Assembly: GCA_009761415.1 (NCBI GenBank)
Contig: QUOL01000012.1
Coordinates: 697,001 to 761,000, forward strand
From: Sarcomyxa edulis
Taxonomy: Eukaryota; Basidiomycota; Agaricomycetes; Agaricales; Mycenaceae
Direction: 5' to 3'
Length of the DNA stretch: 64,000 nt
Made by a program: the position numbers and the translations under genes. The notes beneath the pieces were generated by a model. The model ran no database searches, was not told the origin of the DNA, and saw only the letters and a list, made by a program, of their open reading frames with translations. Numbering within the stretch: the stretch's first letter is position 1; each line of letters opens with the position of its first letter. Of the stretch, positions 12,543 to 24,014 are shown one piece after another.

Positions 12543-15500
12543 AAAATAAGGCGCAGCACCTAGAGATCTGTGAGGATCCGAAATTGAGTCTTCCAGACCT
12601 AGTATTGCACCAGAATAATCAGAGCTGGAGTCATGAAATGCTGCAAACCGTTATATAGTAAGTACTGGTGAGCACTGTGCTAGAAGATGCGAGAACTCAT
12701 GAGGACGTACGGGGGGAATGTCGTCCAGAGAAATGGATGCTGCGGGTATCACTGTCTAGGATAAAAAGTGAGAAATTGGCATAACAAAGGCAGGTCGAAG
12801 GGAGAGACTAGGGAAACAGAAAAAAAAAACACAGGAAATGAGGAAAGAGTTCAAATTCACGCGTCTGGCTTTTTTTTGCGAAACCGGCAGTAGTCCGGGT
12901 GAACCGGCAGACAGGCCAGGCCGAGCCCGATCAAGCTACCCAGTGAACTCGCCCACTTACCTCGAGTTGGTTTTGGAGTTGTCTCTCTGGCCACCTCGAG
13001 TAGGTCCGGCGCTGCTGGTTCCACCATCTGCAGAGTTGTATATCTGTAGCACAGAAGTAAGTACGGATTCTAGCTTTCGTACTACTATACTTACTCGTTG
13101 ATGCTACGCTGCGTGGGCTCAAAATTGCACTGATGGATATCCAGACGTGTCTTCATGTTATACTTCTTCCTATCGTGTGAAGTCTGACGTAGAATCTACG
13201 CGAATGTTCGCGGAGTCAAATCCCCACTCCAATCGAAGATTATAGAAGGTGGAAGGTGGCTATCTCGTTGTCATCATCAGGTACTCAAGCTCAAGTACTT
13301 ACCGACAATCTATACCGCATTAGCCACGCAACCGAAGCACACACGCTCATGATGCGTGGTGTACCCAGGCGTACACACTAGTGATGCATGATACATTGAT
13401 GCTCCAATCGTTTTGCCTTTTTTCTATTTCCATCGGACTACTTCTAGTCCGTGTGTCGTCAGGCCAGCTTGCACCGGGAGCAGACAGAGAAACATAAGTA
13501 CCTGCTGGGACACGCGCAAGGTGCACCTTCTCTTAATATTATTGCCACTGTCCACCGCCAATATATACACAGTGATTGTTCTAGAAACTTCTTGGCACCC
13601 GCACAATTGAACCAGCATTGCATTGAATATTGAGTGAGCGTTAACGTTACTGCCAGTGCTTGTATTGAAATTTCGCCGTTCGACACATCAATATTCGACA
13701 GCGGAACATCGAGTGCGAAATTGGAAAGCGTATATACAAATTGATCTCCGAGACGCCCGTGTGCATGCACGCCTTTCGAGCCCGTCAGTATGTGATCAAG
13801 AAGGAACTCAGGATCATGTAACGGGTCTTGTCCATTAAATGGACGTGCTCGCGCCACAAGTGACAAAAGAAAACAAAACGGCATTTGGTGGGTGTCTTCT
13901 CGTGAAACAGCTAATATCCGTCGTGGTAAGGGTCCAGGAGAAGACGAAGGACAGGGATCAACTTCTTGATGTACAATGTGGGCGTAAACAGGAGCTCAAC
14001 TTCGTGGGCTGTCTGCAGCGCGAAGGGTAGATCCAAATGACGGAACTAAGTTGACGTTGAAATGTCGTTAGAGTTGACCGTTGACCACCACGCGAATTAA
14101 TCACTGAACTGACGAAAACGCATTCAACATCGAGTCAGAGTCAGAACGTATGTAAGCTCGAATATATATAGAGAGAACCGAGCTCGAGCCTGATCATGAG
14201 AGAAAGAAAGGTCCGAGTCCAAATTTGACCTGGAAATCGAAAACGAGTGACGCGTGCTGATTATATCCTCGTCGAAGAGCGAAGAGCGATCTCCAGTAGT
14301 AGATAGATCCCGGAGCTTGAAGTCAAACACAAAGATGTCCGTCCAGTATAACGAGAAGTACTACGCGAAGAGACTTGTCAAGATAGACGATAACACTACA
14401 TCATAGCCATAGCTCCAGCGCCCCAAACGAATTCGAAGACCAGAAGCAGACAGCAGCGCAGATACCCCCGAAATGGTAATGGTGATGGTAAGAGTTCTAA
14501 CCGTGAATTTTCCGAGTACCGTGGCGTAAATGATCATGATAGCCAACGCAAGCTGTGTGGTGTGGAGAGCATTGCGTCCAGGTGTCCCGGTGTTGGAGGT
14601 TCACAGATATATCGTATGTAATCTCGTGGTGCCACCGTGAGAACGATGGCTAGTTGCAGGAGATCAGCGCTCATCGACAGATCATCCCCTAGATATTTTT
14701 TTGTGTACCTGGGTGAAACACAGCCGGCGCCTCGGGTGTTCAGAGGAACCGAATGAGAACGAAATCCAGCGAATAATTGAGTCGGTGCTTTCGAAGTTGG
14801 AAGAAAGGCATAACCGAATCGAAATAATAGCGGGCGGGCGGCGGAGCAAGTCATGCAAGTCAGGATTCAGGATTCAGGATTCAGGAATAGCATTGTATTG
14901 TATTGTAGCGTCCGAGTCCGAGTCCGCGAGCGACAGTAACAGTACCATTGCCAGAAACATGGATGGATGGATAGATGGATTTGAAGCATCGTGCATCAGT
15001 GCCTGTTGAAATAAATAGAAGTAAGAAGAGCTCGAGTGAACGACTCCGGGTTTGGGTACGGGTTCCGTGAGCTGAGAGGCCCTGAGTTCGTGGATTTTAT
15101 GCGACGAGCATGATACGGTGACAAAATAGCCGAGGGAGGGAGGTCGCGGACGATGGTCGGTCTACATGGACGAAAAGTCTGAACCGATTTGAATCGATCG
15201 AGGATTTGCTATGTACAGACCAATGAAATGAAGAATTTACTGCAAGCCGAGACAATGTCCAGGCCACGATTGATCATCGATCATCATTGGCCAGAGGAAT
15301 AGCATCTGCATGCAGCATCTCCTCCTCCCTCCTTATGCGGACGATCAGCGCCTCTGATTCTGAATCCCAATGGCCCGGAAAACCTGCAGCTGGTGAGGGT
15401 GATGATTGGCCCAGAGCCAGCCGGGGCTCGACTAGACATAGATATGATGCGTACCAATGAAAAGAGCAGGATCGTACGGGTTCCCTCGGAGACTGATCTT

Positions 15501-15942
15501 TGGGATTATGAGTGGATGGATCAGTTCGGATTCGGTTCATACCTGACTTGCAATTGATGGAGGGAAGGGGACAGGTCATTATGCGGTCATTAGTATGCAC
15601 TCGATCACCTCGAGGAAGAGACTCGTGCTGCGCCCAGATATAACCGGAGTCGTTCTGGCTGCATTCCGAGACAAGAGCAGTGTTTGCGATAGTAGCGAAA
15701 GAAAGTCGATACTGATAGCTTGAGAGTTGCACGTTGCACCAGTATTGGACAATGGACATGTCGAAGTCACGGACCTTCGGCGAAAAAAGATGTCCATAGA
15801 ACGGCCGGCGCCGGTGTATTTGTCTACAGCCTGAGAAGCCAAATAAGACGCGTACGGTACTCACTGCGGCCATCCAGCGGCCATCTCCTCCGATTCAACT
15901 CCGGAATCCGGATCCTGCAGGCAACGTTGAACGGTTCTAATT
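12543..15942. other. Gene-poor stretch between YTH gene and MITE
   Basis: About 3.4 kb. Open frames occur on both strands (the longest, 15274-15873 minus, is 199 codons), but none shows domain motifs, a plausible exon chain or protein-like composition. The first few hundred bases should contain the YTH gene promoter. Simple repeats are concentrated near 14858-14980. Confidence 0.45.
14858..14980. repeat. Cluster of short tandem repeats
   Basis: Three unrelated microsatellite-like runs lie within about 120 bases: AGGATTC repeated about four times (14858-14887), ATTGT repeated three times (14892-14908) and GGAT-type units (14961-14980). All are outside recognisable genes. Confidence 0.7.
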
Positions 15943-16600
15943 AGAGAGTTTGCGAAAGCCACCGGTGGCTTATGTAAGCCACCCATGGCTGGTTTTCGCT
16001 TGCGATTTTCAATGGCTTTTGAATGGCTTTACCCTCTTTCGTAGTCCTATTCCTCTTCATCGAACGAATACCTCAATCCCATTTCATCTCTAATCCATCA
16101 CGAACCAAGCATAGATCATCTTCCAGGTCCATACTTCCCCATCGGAAGGCTACCGTTCTGACCTGACTCTGCGAAACAAGATGGTTTTCCTGGACAATAG
16201 CTGGATCCATCATGATGGCGAAGGACAGTTTTCTCACCACCTTCTGAACTCTTACGATTACCCAGTGTTCTCCCATCTATGCTGTTGATGTTTTCCCCGT
16301 CCTTCGTACTTAAATCACTCTGTACTGCTTTCTAGTCTATGTCCTTCAGTACGTATCAAATATATTATGGGTATGTTTCTGGATGCGTGAAATCTATGTG
16401 TGAGGTCCATATTTTGGAGTCTGAGGTGATGAGCATCACTCGAAGTTACGAGTGAATTGACGAGACTGCGTTGAGTATACTCGAACGTCCCTCGGGCGAC
16501 GCTCGGGGATCTCAATTACTCGATTAGGCTAGTGAGCGGAGCCATCCGGCGGCTTTCCGCAACAACCAAAAGCCACCCAATGGCTTACCGCAAACTCTCT
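15943..16600. mobile_element. MITE-like non-autonomous inverted-repeat element, about 658 bp
   Basis: The two ends are inverted copies beginning AGAGAGTTTGCG (12 bases identical), followed on both sides by copies of AAGCC and TGGCTT. A perfect 16-base palindrome, AAGCCACCGGTGGCTT, lies at 15956-15971. The element is flanked by ATT on both sides (15940-15942 and 16601-16603), consistent with a 3-bp target duplication. The interior has no transposase-like frame, so it would depend on an enzyme elsewhere in the genome. A 3-bp duplication is typical of PIF/Harbinger-type MITEs, but the usual target is TWA, so the superfamily is uncertain. Confidence 0.8.
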
Positions 16601-17272
16601 ATTAACAATTAGTGATCGATGAATGAGATACGTCTTTCGGGCATCTTTACTAGCCTTACTCCTCGCAGAATACCATATTTTCTCAAGTCCCTCGATGAGA
16701 CCCTGATTTCCCTGGAGTACTTAGTACCTGCAAGCCATCTACGAGTACGAGTGGTTGGAACAGATTGATATTGTCATACTCGCAAGTGAGTAGTACAAGC
16801 TCTCGCTTCATATTAGGATCGAAGTGCGGTATGTCCTCTTTCAACAGAATACTATGCTACGGGCCCACTCACTGCGGTGTTCAACTGGCAGTCATTTTAC
16901 TGGAATGGTACAGAACGTTTTCTCTCGACATAAGTCAGCCGTTTTCTTCTCTTCGGGGTGCATTCTTATGATTCGGTTTTACTTTGCAACTGCTTGTCAG
17001 AGGGAATTTGCAGCCATAGCCGGCGACCACATCAGTGAACTCAAATCAACCCAACTACTTGCTCCACAAATACGTATAGTGAGCCGGGGCAGTAATTTCA
17101 GAGATATAAAACCTTGAGATCTGTGCTCGAGTGAAGGCATAAGCCACCCGAGGAACGACGTCTGCGTATTACAGGGGCTATAACCCAAATCGGGCCATTT
17201 ATTTTGAACCTATTTGGCTCCATAGCAGAAATTTGTCCAACACCGTGAACGAACCGAAACTCCTACTCTCAG
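16601..17272. other. Spacer upstream of EBP2
   Basis: About 670 bases with no supported gene. The last 100-150 bases should act as the EBP2 promoter and 5' leader. A 97-codon plus-strand frame at 16824-17117 has no recognisable features. Confidence 0.45.
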
Positions 17273-18760
17273 ATGTCATCTCTCCGCAAGCTCTCCAAGG
17301 CTTCGGCGAAACGTCCCAGCCCAGCTAAACCACAAAAAGAAAAGGTCAAGACCATCGCAAAAAAAATTCCGGAGCCTATCGAATCATCCGAGGACGAGGA
17401 CAGTGAAGATGAAGGTGTCGATGAAGAGGGTATGGCGAAGCTGATGAAGGCGCTAGGGGATAGCGGTCTAGACGAATATGAACAAGCACAGCTGTTGGCA
17501 CTGACAGGAGACGAAGAGGAGGACGACGAAGATGAAGAGGCCGAGGGTGGAAGCGAGAGCGAAAGTGCGGAGGAAGATGATGATGATGCGGAAAGTGTTG
17601 AGGACGATGGTGAAAGCAAGCCAGTTGCTGAAGAGGAGGCAGATGAGGATGAAGAGGATGACGAGGAGGAGGATGAAGAAAGAATTGCTCTGGACGACGT
17701 TGAATCCGTGGACGAGGATGCCGTTCCTCGCCAAAAGATCGAAATTGACGATGCTGTACGTGGTAGTCTTGTCAATCCTTTTCGCCACTCTGCTGACCTG
17801 TTCTATCTTTTTCTGCATAGGTTGCTCTCGAGCGGATCCGAGAGACCATACAGCTCGATCCATCATTCTCATGGACGGAAACACTAACGATGTCCTATCC
17901 CGAAACAATAGACGTCGACGTCGATGACGACCTCAATCGTGAACTTGCATTGTATGTACACTTTCCCTTTCTCTCGAATGTAACCCTCACTAATTCCAAC
18001 CACTAGTTACAAGCAAGCCCTACACAGTGCAAACCAAGCCCGTGCTCTTGCTGCTCAGCACAATTTCCCATTCACTCGTCCCTCAGATTACTTCGCCGAG
18101 ATGGTCAAAACGGATGCTCACATGGAGCGTATACGGCAGCGACTTTTGGATGAGAGCGCTGGTATCAAAAAGAGCGACGAGAAGCGCAAAGAGCGAGAGG
18201 GCAAGAAGTTCGGTAAGCAGGTGCAGATCGAGAAGCTCAAGGAAAGAGAAAAAAGCAAGAAGGAGATGGAAGAGAGACTTAAGGGTCTCAAACGGAGTAC
18301 GTCCATCATCATTTGTTCCTCTCCCCTTTTCGCTCGTCGTCTGACATGACTTCACAATCTAAAAGAAAGAGGAGATGTGCTTGCCAACCCACAAGCAGAC
18401 GATGATGCGTTCGACGTTGCCGTCGAAGATGCCATTTCTGACCGTCCTGCAAAACGAGGACGAGGAGCAGCACCTAGCAGAGTCACTCGCCAGGCTAGGG
18501 ACTCTAAATACGGCTTTGGAGGAGCAGGGCGACGATCAAAATCAAACACTAAGGAGTCTACCGATGACTTCGACTCTGGTTCAAGAGGGAGAGGCGGATC
18601 GAGAGGTGGTGCACGTGGAGGACGCGGTGGCGGACGCGGTGGTGGTGGAAGAGGTGGTGCCAGAGGAGGTGGACGTGGAGGTTCCAGAGGCGCAGCTGGT
18701 GGAGGGTCTAAACGGCTTGGGAAATCTAGACGGGTCACTGCACGGAGCAAAACATCGTAG
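17273..18760 (+). CDS. EBP2: EBP2, rRNA-processing / 60S ribosome biogenesis factor
   Basis: Exons 17273-17755, 17821-17951, 18007-18296 and 18366-18760 join to 432 residues. The N-terminal part has a basic start followed by very acidic Glu/Asp tracts (residues 40-150). The conserved Ebp2 core follows, with ERIRETIQLDPSFSW, YKQALHSANQARAL and RPSDYFAEMVKTDAHMERIR, then a Lys/Glu-rich helix. The C-terminus is an Arg-Gly-Gly-rich tail of about 40 residues before a basic end. Ebp2 acts in the nucleolus on 27S pre-rRNA processing and 60S assembly. The GAR-like tail is absent from yeast Ebp2 as I know it and may mediate RNA binding or nucleolar retention (inference). It is convergent with the MFS gene, with 165 bases between the stops. 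Confidence 0.93.
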
Positions 18761-18925
18761 GCCAGTTTTATTTTTCATCCGTATCGCCTGTATAGAATGC
18801 CTGAATCACTTCGACATTCATCTCCTTCATCATCGTATTCATGAGCTAGTCAAGTCACATCTACGGATATATATACATCTACAAAAACATACAGGGAATT
18901 GTTCAAAGTTCGAAGAGAAGTAACA

Positions 18926-21820
18926 CTAGTGCACAACCACCCTTTCCCTTGTCCTTCCCCCATCTCCCTCATCCTCTTTAAGCATCAAGACACAGATACC
19001 AGCGATGGCGAAAATGACGACGCTAGTATATACTGGGACAGATCTGTCGATCATCAGAAGCATACCACCCAACATTGGCGCTATCATCCCTCCTCTGATG
19101 ATACATTTAGCAACAACTCCAGAAAGTGCAGGTTTTGCTCACATTCGTGAGAGGGCAGATGCAATGCCACAAGCAGTCCCTCGCACTGTAGAGCGAAAAT
19201 AAATAAGCAATCGTCAAAGATATATCTATAGCGAGTTATACCTTTAGTGCCGAATATCTCAGGTGTCCATCTACAGTTATAATCAGCGTTTATATCAAAA
19301 TTGAGTTCTAGGCTTCGCTCACCCGTATAATACGGCCCACATCGTCTAAGAAAACCCATTACTATCAGCACATGATACTGAAAGAATACGACGGGAGCAC
19401 GCACCGTCGCACTGAGACTAATCCCTACCGTACTCGCTCGGATAGCCCACGAAGACTGAACCATAGCAAAGATTACACAGAAGAACGCAGTGATAAACGT
19501 ACTCCCTGCCAATGCCCACCTACGACCCATAGGGGACTCGATCATGTACGCACCGAGCTATGCATAACGTTCAACGGAAGTCGCACTGAAATGTGCAACG
19601 TGAACTTACGATTGCCCCGGGACATCCGCCGACGGTGAAGATGACAACATCCCACAAAGTATCCTCCAACGTCTTGGGAGGTAGGAGACCTTTGGGGTCA
19701 GATGCTGTTTCTAGCAATTTTGGGAGGAACACGTTGAACATCGTGTAGGCTTGAGATAGACAAGTCAGTACGCGCCCAGCTCCATGATGTTGAGTGATAG
19801 ACGGACCAAGTGACATGGCACACCACGCTGCCCATACTAATAAGGTTGTTCTCAGCCAATCCGGAGAAAGTACCATCGCAACTCTGTCCAGCCAGGCCTG
19901 TAAAGGCCTCCTAATGAATCGTGGCAGTTTACCACATACTTGCTTTTCATAGATCGATGATGCACGACGATCCAAGACAGGCGTTGCAGATGATTGACGA
20001 CTATGCCGACTCGTCGAAGGCCGCGGTCGTGTGGTCGGTTCGACCGGAGGAGTCTCTGTTTCCTTGAATTCAGATACAAAAGGAGTAGGATTGACATAGC
20101 CAGTTCGGACAATAATTTCCGCCGGGCTTTCCGCAGAGTTGAGGTTTGGTGGGTACTCCTCTGCGGGTGACTTGTACGAGTGAGATTCTAGGAGAGGACT
20201 CAGGGAAGCACCAGTGGAATGGTAATCCATGACAAGAGTGGGGCGTTCCATTCGTGATGGTTCTTCAAGGTTGGCTTGCGCGACCAGAGATTGCCGCGGA
20301 CTCTCGCTTCCCGAACCTGCATCGAAAACGGTGACCGAAGTAGAGTCGTGAGCGCTATTGTGCTTCCGTGCGTCAGAAATTGCCTCGTCGAGGAATGGAA
20401 CACGACCTTCGTCCGGTTCATCCACTGGACGAACCGGTCGATGATCGTCTACATCTTCCAAGTCGATAGCAAGGTCCGAGCCATTGAATCTGGAAATCAT
20501 CTGTAGAGATTCTAGGGCTTCTTGATGGCGTCCAGCGTGTACCAGATAACGAGGTGACTCGTGTAGTCGGAAGAACACGATCCGGGCCAGGAACATGGCG
20601 AGTGTCTGTTGACATTCACTGGTAAGAGGGGGAAAACAGGATAGACTGCCAGTGGGGCCGCGAAGGAGGAGTTACAACATCCTCTCGTTACGTACTATGA
20701 GACCAAGGGTGCCGAGCAGATATTTCCAGCCTTGGTTTTGAGTCTTGACGTCGCATTCGATCGACGCAGAGCAGGAATGTTGAGGGACGACCAAAAGAGC
20801 AACAACAGCCGATAGGACAGAACCGAACCTGTGCCAATAAGCAATTAGCAGCCAAGAGAGATTTAGTTCCTGAACGACGTACGAGAAAAACACAGAAAGA
20901 GCCGTCACAAGGTACTGCTTCCTTTTTGGCATGTGTTCCAGAAGGAGAGTCCCGTCTGTGGGCATAGATCCCTTCATGATACATGAGGAATGGTGGCAAT
21001 TCGAAGGAAATAGGAGTACTCACCCCAACAGCGGTACCGAGGAGGAAGAGAATTATGCAAAGCACCCTGAACGAGGTAGCAAATGAGGCCACAAGGCCAA
21101 AAAGTGAGGTGAAGAATAGGGTAGCGTTGAAAGCCGTACTCCGTCCCATGAGATCAGAGCCTGAGGAAGACTTTTGAGCGATGATTGTCGGGGAAAGTAG
21201 TGGACACTCACAAGTTCCCCAGCCTATAGCCCCGAACATCATTCCAGCAAACATAGAAGACGAGACCAGGCCGATGTAACTGTCCCGAACTTGCGAACTT
21301 CGAAAAATAAACGAGAGGGATGACTTTGAATGGACTCACCAGAGTAGTGTTGTTGCACTCTAGGTAATACGATTGCCACAGCTTGAATCCACATCTGAAG
21401 GATGCAGAGTTCAAAGATGAATTAGAGCTCAGTCGTGATTCCTGTGAACTCACATTGTCGGCCATCCATCCTTTTCAGAGAGTAAAATTAGATGCACCTC
21501 AAACCAGCCATGGAGGGCAGACTCACCGAAACCACAAAGCGACAAGAGCGTCCACTGATAGCTTCCTATGATATGTCAACCAATTATCAGCCCTGCCAAA
21601 AGCCAAGATACAGAGGAGTGCACCCACCCATCCCAATACGGTCTATAGTCTTGTCCAGCGCTGTTCGTCCGTCGTGCAGTCCATCATACACATCGTCGGG
21701 ACTAGGGATCAGCTGCTGTTCAAGATCGTCGTCGCCATTGTCCGCCCCTTCTTCTGGAAAATAGCTCATCGAAGTGTTGGTATCTGCCCAAAGAACGGAA
21801 GCGCGAGGAGTAATCGACAT
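18926..21820 (-). CDS. MFS membrane transporter with long central loop
   Basis: A multi-exon gene starting at 21820 with an acidic cytoplasmic N-terminus. The first half has several membrane segments, including AFNATLFFTSLFGLVASFAT, the MFS signature GWGTCSDLMGR after TM2, and an EHMPKRKQYL turn. An amphipathic ESPRYLV segment, as in sugar-porter and SV2-like carriers, is followed by a hydrophilic loop of about 230 residues, mostly in the exon around 19900-20590. The C-terminal membrane segments resume with SPDWLRTTLLVWAAWCAMSLG, ending in an acidic and basic tail at the stop at 18926. I expect 11-12 membrane segments. It most resembles fungal SV2/SVOP-like or VPS73-like MFS carriers. The substrate is unknown. 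Several exon joins between 19000 and 21500 were only partly traced. Confidence 0.85.
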
Positions 21821-22970
21821 CGTATAAGTAAGCTCCTACTCAGCGGAGAATTGTCGTAGTCAGCACGGCCAGAGGGAAACCAAATTGCTTTATTCGCCAG
21901 CGTCAACAATCGATGCGTATCAGTATAGCTGACCTCCAAATGTGAACTTTTGGACAAGAGAGCAAGCATTTAGAAGCTTCAAGCTCAAGAGGAAGACGCG
22001 AATTCGTACGTTCGAGAATCAGATAACTTGACTCTAAAAGTTTGAAGGGATCAGGACGATATGCTATCAAAGTATTTTAGGCGCTCAGGTTTTGGGCATC
22101 GTAAGTACTGAAGTGGTTAGAGAGAAAGTACGGTAGATAAGCAGAAATGTTGTAGCAATACTGTGGAGGATCGTTGACCTGAATTATATGGGGTAGGCCA
22201 GGGATGGCACAGTCACTATCATAAACTTTTAAACGGGGGACAGAGACTGGGTTCTGCGTGCAGGATGTGTTCGAGCGGGAGATACAGCTCGTCCGTGCAG
22301 GTAAGTCGCGTCACACGTACGTATCGATTTTTATACGCCAGCGTGTCTAGGCATTTCGCTTGCAAGATCCAGCATAAGGGTTTCGTCTGATACTGTCTTA
22401 AAGTGGGGTCGAAAGCTAAGCGGGAGGATACGATTAGAGTGTGGTCAAGACCGCGAGCACGATCAAAGTCACGTCGAGCAGTTGGGATTCGATGGTCGGC
22501 AGTTATCAGTACCAAGGCTAATTCCATAACGGTCCATCCGAAGTACAAGAATCCCATTTGGGGGATTGATGCACGTAGAGCGCACAGGGAGTTCATTCCT
22601 CGTCGCGTGCGAAGCGTAAGCGTTTCGAACCTCGAGAGATATGTACTCCTTGGGTCATCCATTGTCGCGAACTTTTTGATCAACAGAGGGCACGGTGCTG
22701 CTCGATCTCCGGATGTGTGTGAATAATGTTCACTGAGTCATCCGAGGGATGAGGACCGAGGTGTGGGGTCATCTTGATGGCTATACTTTGAAGGCCAGTC
22801 TAGCTCAGAGATTGCACAGAGACTGACGAAGTTAGGAGCATGAGAAATCGAGATGGAAGAGGATGTTTTTGCAGAGGAAACTGAATGATGGCGGCGTTGA
22901 ACATGATGCATGAAGTTCAAGAATTTGATTTTGATTTTGGGCTGTGACAAGGCTGTGACTGTGATGTGTC

Positions 22971-23122
22971 CCCCTCATTCTCCGTCGGCGGATGCTCCGA
23001 GTCTCGACTTGCCCTCCTCCCCTAGTTGCATAGCAATCCACTGCCATTATCCTCGTGAGTTCTTCAGGAGGTTTCTTGTAGGCTCAAAGGAATTTGTCAA
23101 AGTGCCGACAGTGTCTAAGGGG
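22971..23122 (+). promoter_or_regulatory. STRE-like pentamers upstream of Cys-rich gene A
   Basis: CCCCT occurs at 22971-22975 and 23019-23023 and its complement AGGGG at 23118-23122, all within 300 bases of the ATG at 23263. In yeast this pentamer is the stress-response element bound by Msn2/4. Function in this fungus is inference, as the motif is short. Confidence 0.35.
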
Positions 23123-23161
23123 GACAATACAGTGGTGCTATTTTTAGACGAGCGTCGTTGT

Positions 23162-23169
23162 TATATATA
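23162..23169 (+). promoter_or_regulatory. TATA box of Cys-rich gene A
   Basis: TATATATA lies 94 bases before the ATG at 23263, a usual spacing for a fungal core promoter. The pyrimidine-rich stretch from 23238 to 23260 fits a transcription start region. Confidence 0.55.
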
Positions 23170-23262
23170 GCTGCATGCAGCGAGCAACTGCGGCTATTCC
23201 ATCCCTCTCCCACTCCCACCAACACATACGAATAATCCCTTTTTTCTCTCATTCTTGTCAAA

Positions 23263-23808
23263 ATGGATTCCGTGAAGGTCGAGAACACCACCGTCAACGC
23301 GAAAGCGACGACCACCCAGCCCCAAGGGGCTGTTCAAATGAGTGAGCAAAATCCAACTCTTGGGCTTATCTTCATCTCTCTGACATCAGGTCTATAGACG
23401 TCATGAACGCTGCCCCTACTAGTAGCAAACAAGTTCATCAGGAGCACCAGCACAAGGCCTCTCGCATTCGCGGAGGAGGTGCCGGCAAGGTAAGTTCAGC
23501 CTCATGAGTCTGCTTCCCACACTCACAGTATTCTCTCCGTAGGATTGCTTCCTCGGTATCGTCGGATGTTTCCTGTGCTTTGGTTAGTGGCTATCATGTA
23601 TCCGTTCTATTCTCTCTGACACCAATCCTTCCAGAATGCTGCGAAGTCCGCTATTTCACCACTACACTGCCTCGTGCTCTACTAATTCTACTCTTTTCTA
23701 GGGTTGCTGCGAGTGCTTCGCAGACATCGTCTGTAAGTTATGACTTCCACACTCCCCTTTTTCTGACTGACCGATTCATCAGGCTGCCCTTGCGAGATGT
23801 GCTGCTAG
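23263..23808 (+). CDS. Small cysteine-rich protein A (tandem pair)
   Basis: Six exons, 23263-23341, 23398-23489, 23543-23582, 23635-23645, 23702-23732 and 23783-23808, join to 92 residues. Residues 1-57 are hydrophilic, with Thr and Gln near the start, then HQEHQHKASRIRGGGAGK. The last 35 or so residues are packed with Cys and short hydrophobic steps (FLGIVGCFLCFECC, then GCCECF and CCPCEMCC at the end). There is no signal peptide. The tail resembles CYSTM-like Cys-rich membrane-associating modules and could be multiply palmitoylated or metal-binding; both are inferences. Exon 4 is only 11 nt. Its donor, GAA followed by GTCCGC, is weak. Gene B immediately downstream has the same exon plan. 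I know of no defined function for this fungal family. Confidence 0.82.
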
Positions 23809-23947
23809 ATATCCACCGCACCGTCTGCAATCCATTACTTCTCTTGGAGCTTGGAGTCTGTACTTGTTCCGATCGCACGTTTATATACCGTCATCACAAC
23901 GTACCACAATGCGATTCTATTTTTGATGAAGTTCCCTGCCGTGAACA

Positions 23948-23955
23948 TATAAAAA
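23948..23955 (+). promoter_or_regulatory. TATA box of Cys-rich gene B
   Basis: TATAAAAA lies 60-67 bases before the ATG at 24015, inside the 206-base spacer that separates the two tandem genes. This indicates that gene B has its own promoter rather than being read through from gene A. Confidence 0.55.
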
Positions 23956-24014
23956 GACTACCACCGCCATGAAATTGAAATCATCCCAATCCAATCCGCT
24001 CGATTCCAGCTATC

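Larger units (their letters stand above)
21821..23262. other. Divergent intergenic region, MFS gene / Cys-rich gene A
   Basis: About 1.4 kb between divergently transcribed genes. A 154-codon minus-strand frame at 22219-22683 and a 107-codon plus frame at 22403-22726 overlap each other and show no family features; I do not call either. The right-hand 300 bases contain stress-element-like pentamers and a TATA box, listed separately. Confidence 0.5.

Noticed and set aside
13459..13884. 141-codon minus-strand ORF with a hydrophobic start
   Set aside because: The apparent signal-like start is not followed by a conserved or secreted-protein pattern, and no exon chain extends it.
15274..15873. 199-codon minus-strand ORF
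   Set aside because: No domain, no plausible exon partners and a composition unlike the real genes here; overlapping frames are equally open.
22219..22683. 154-codon minus-strand ORF between the MFS and Cys-rich genes
   Set aside because: No family signature and an equally open overlapping plus-strand frame; not enough to call a gene.
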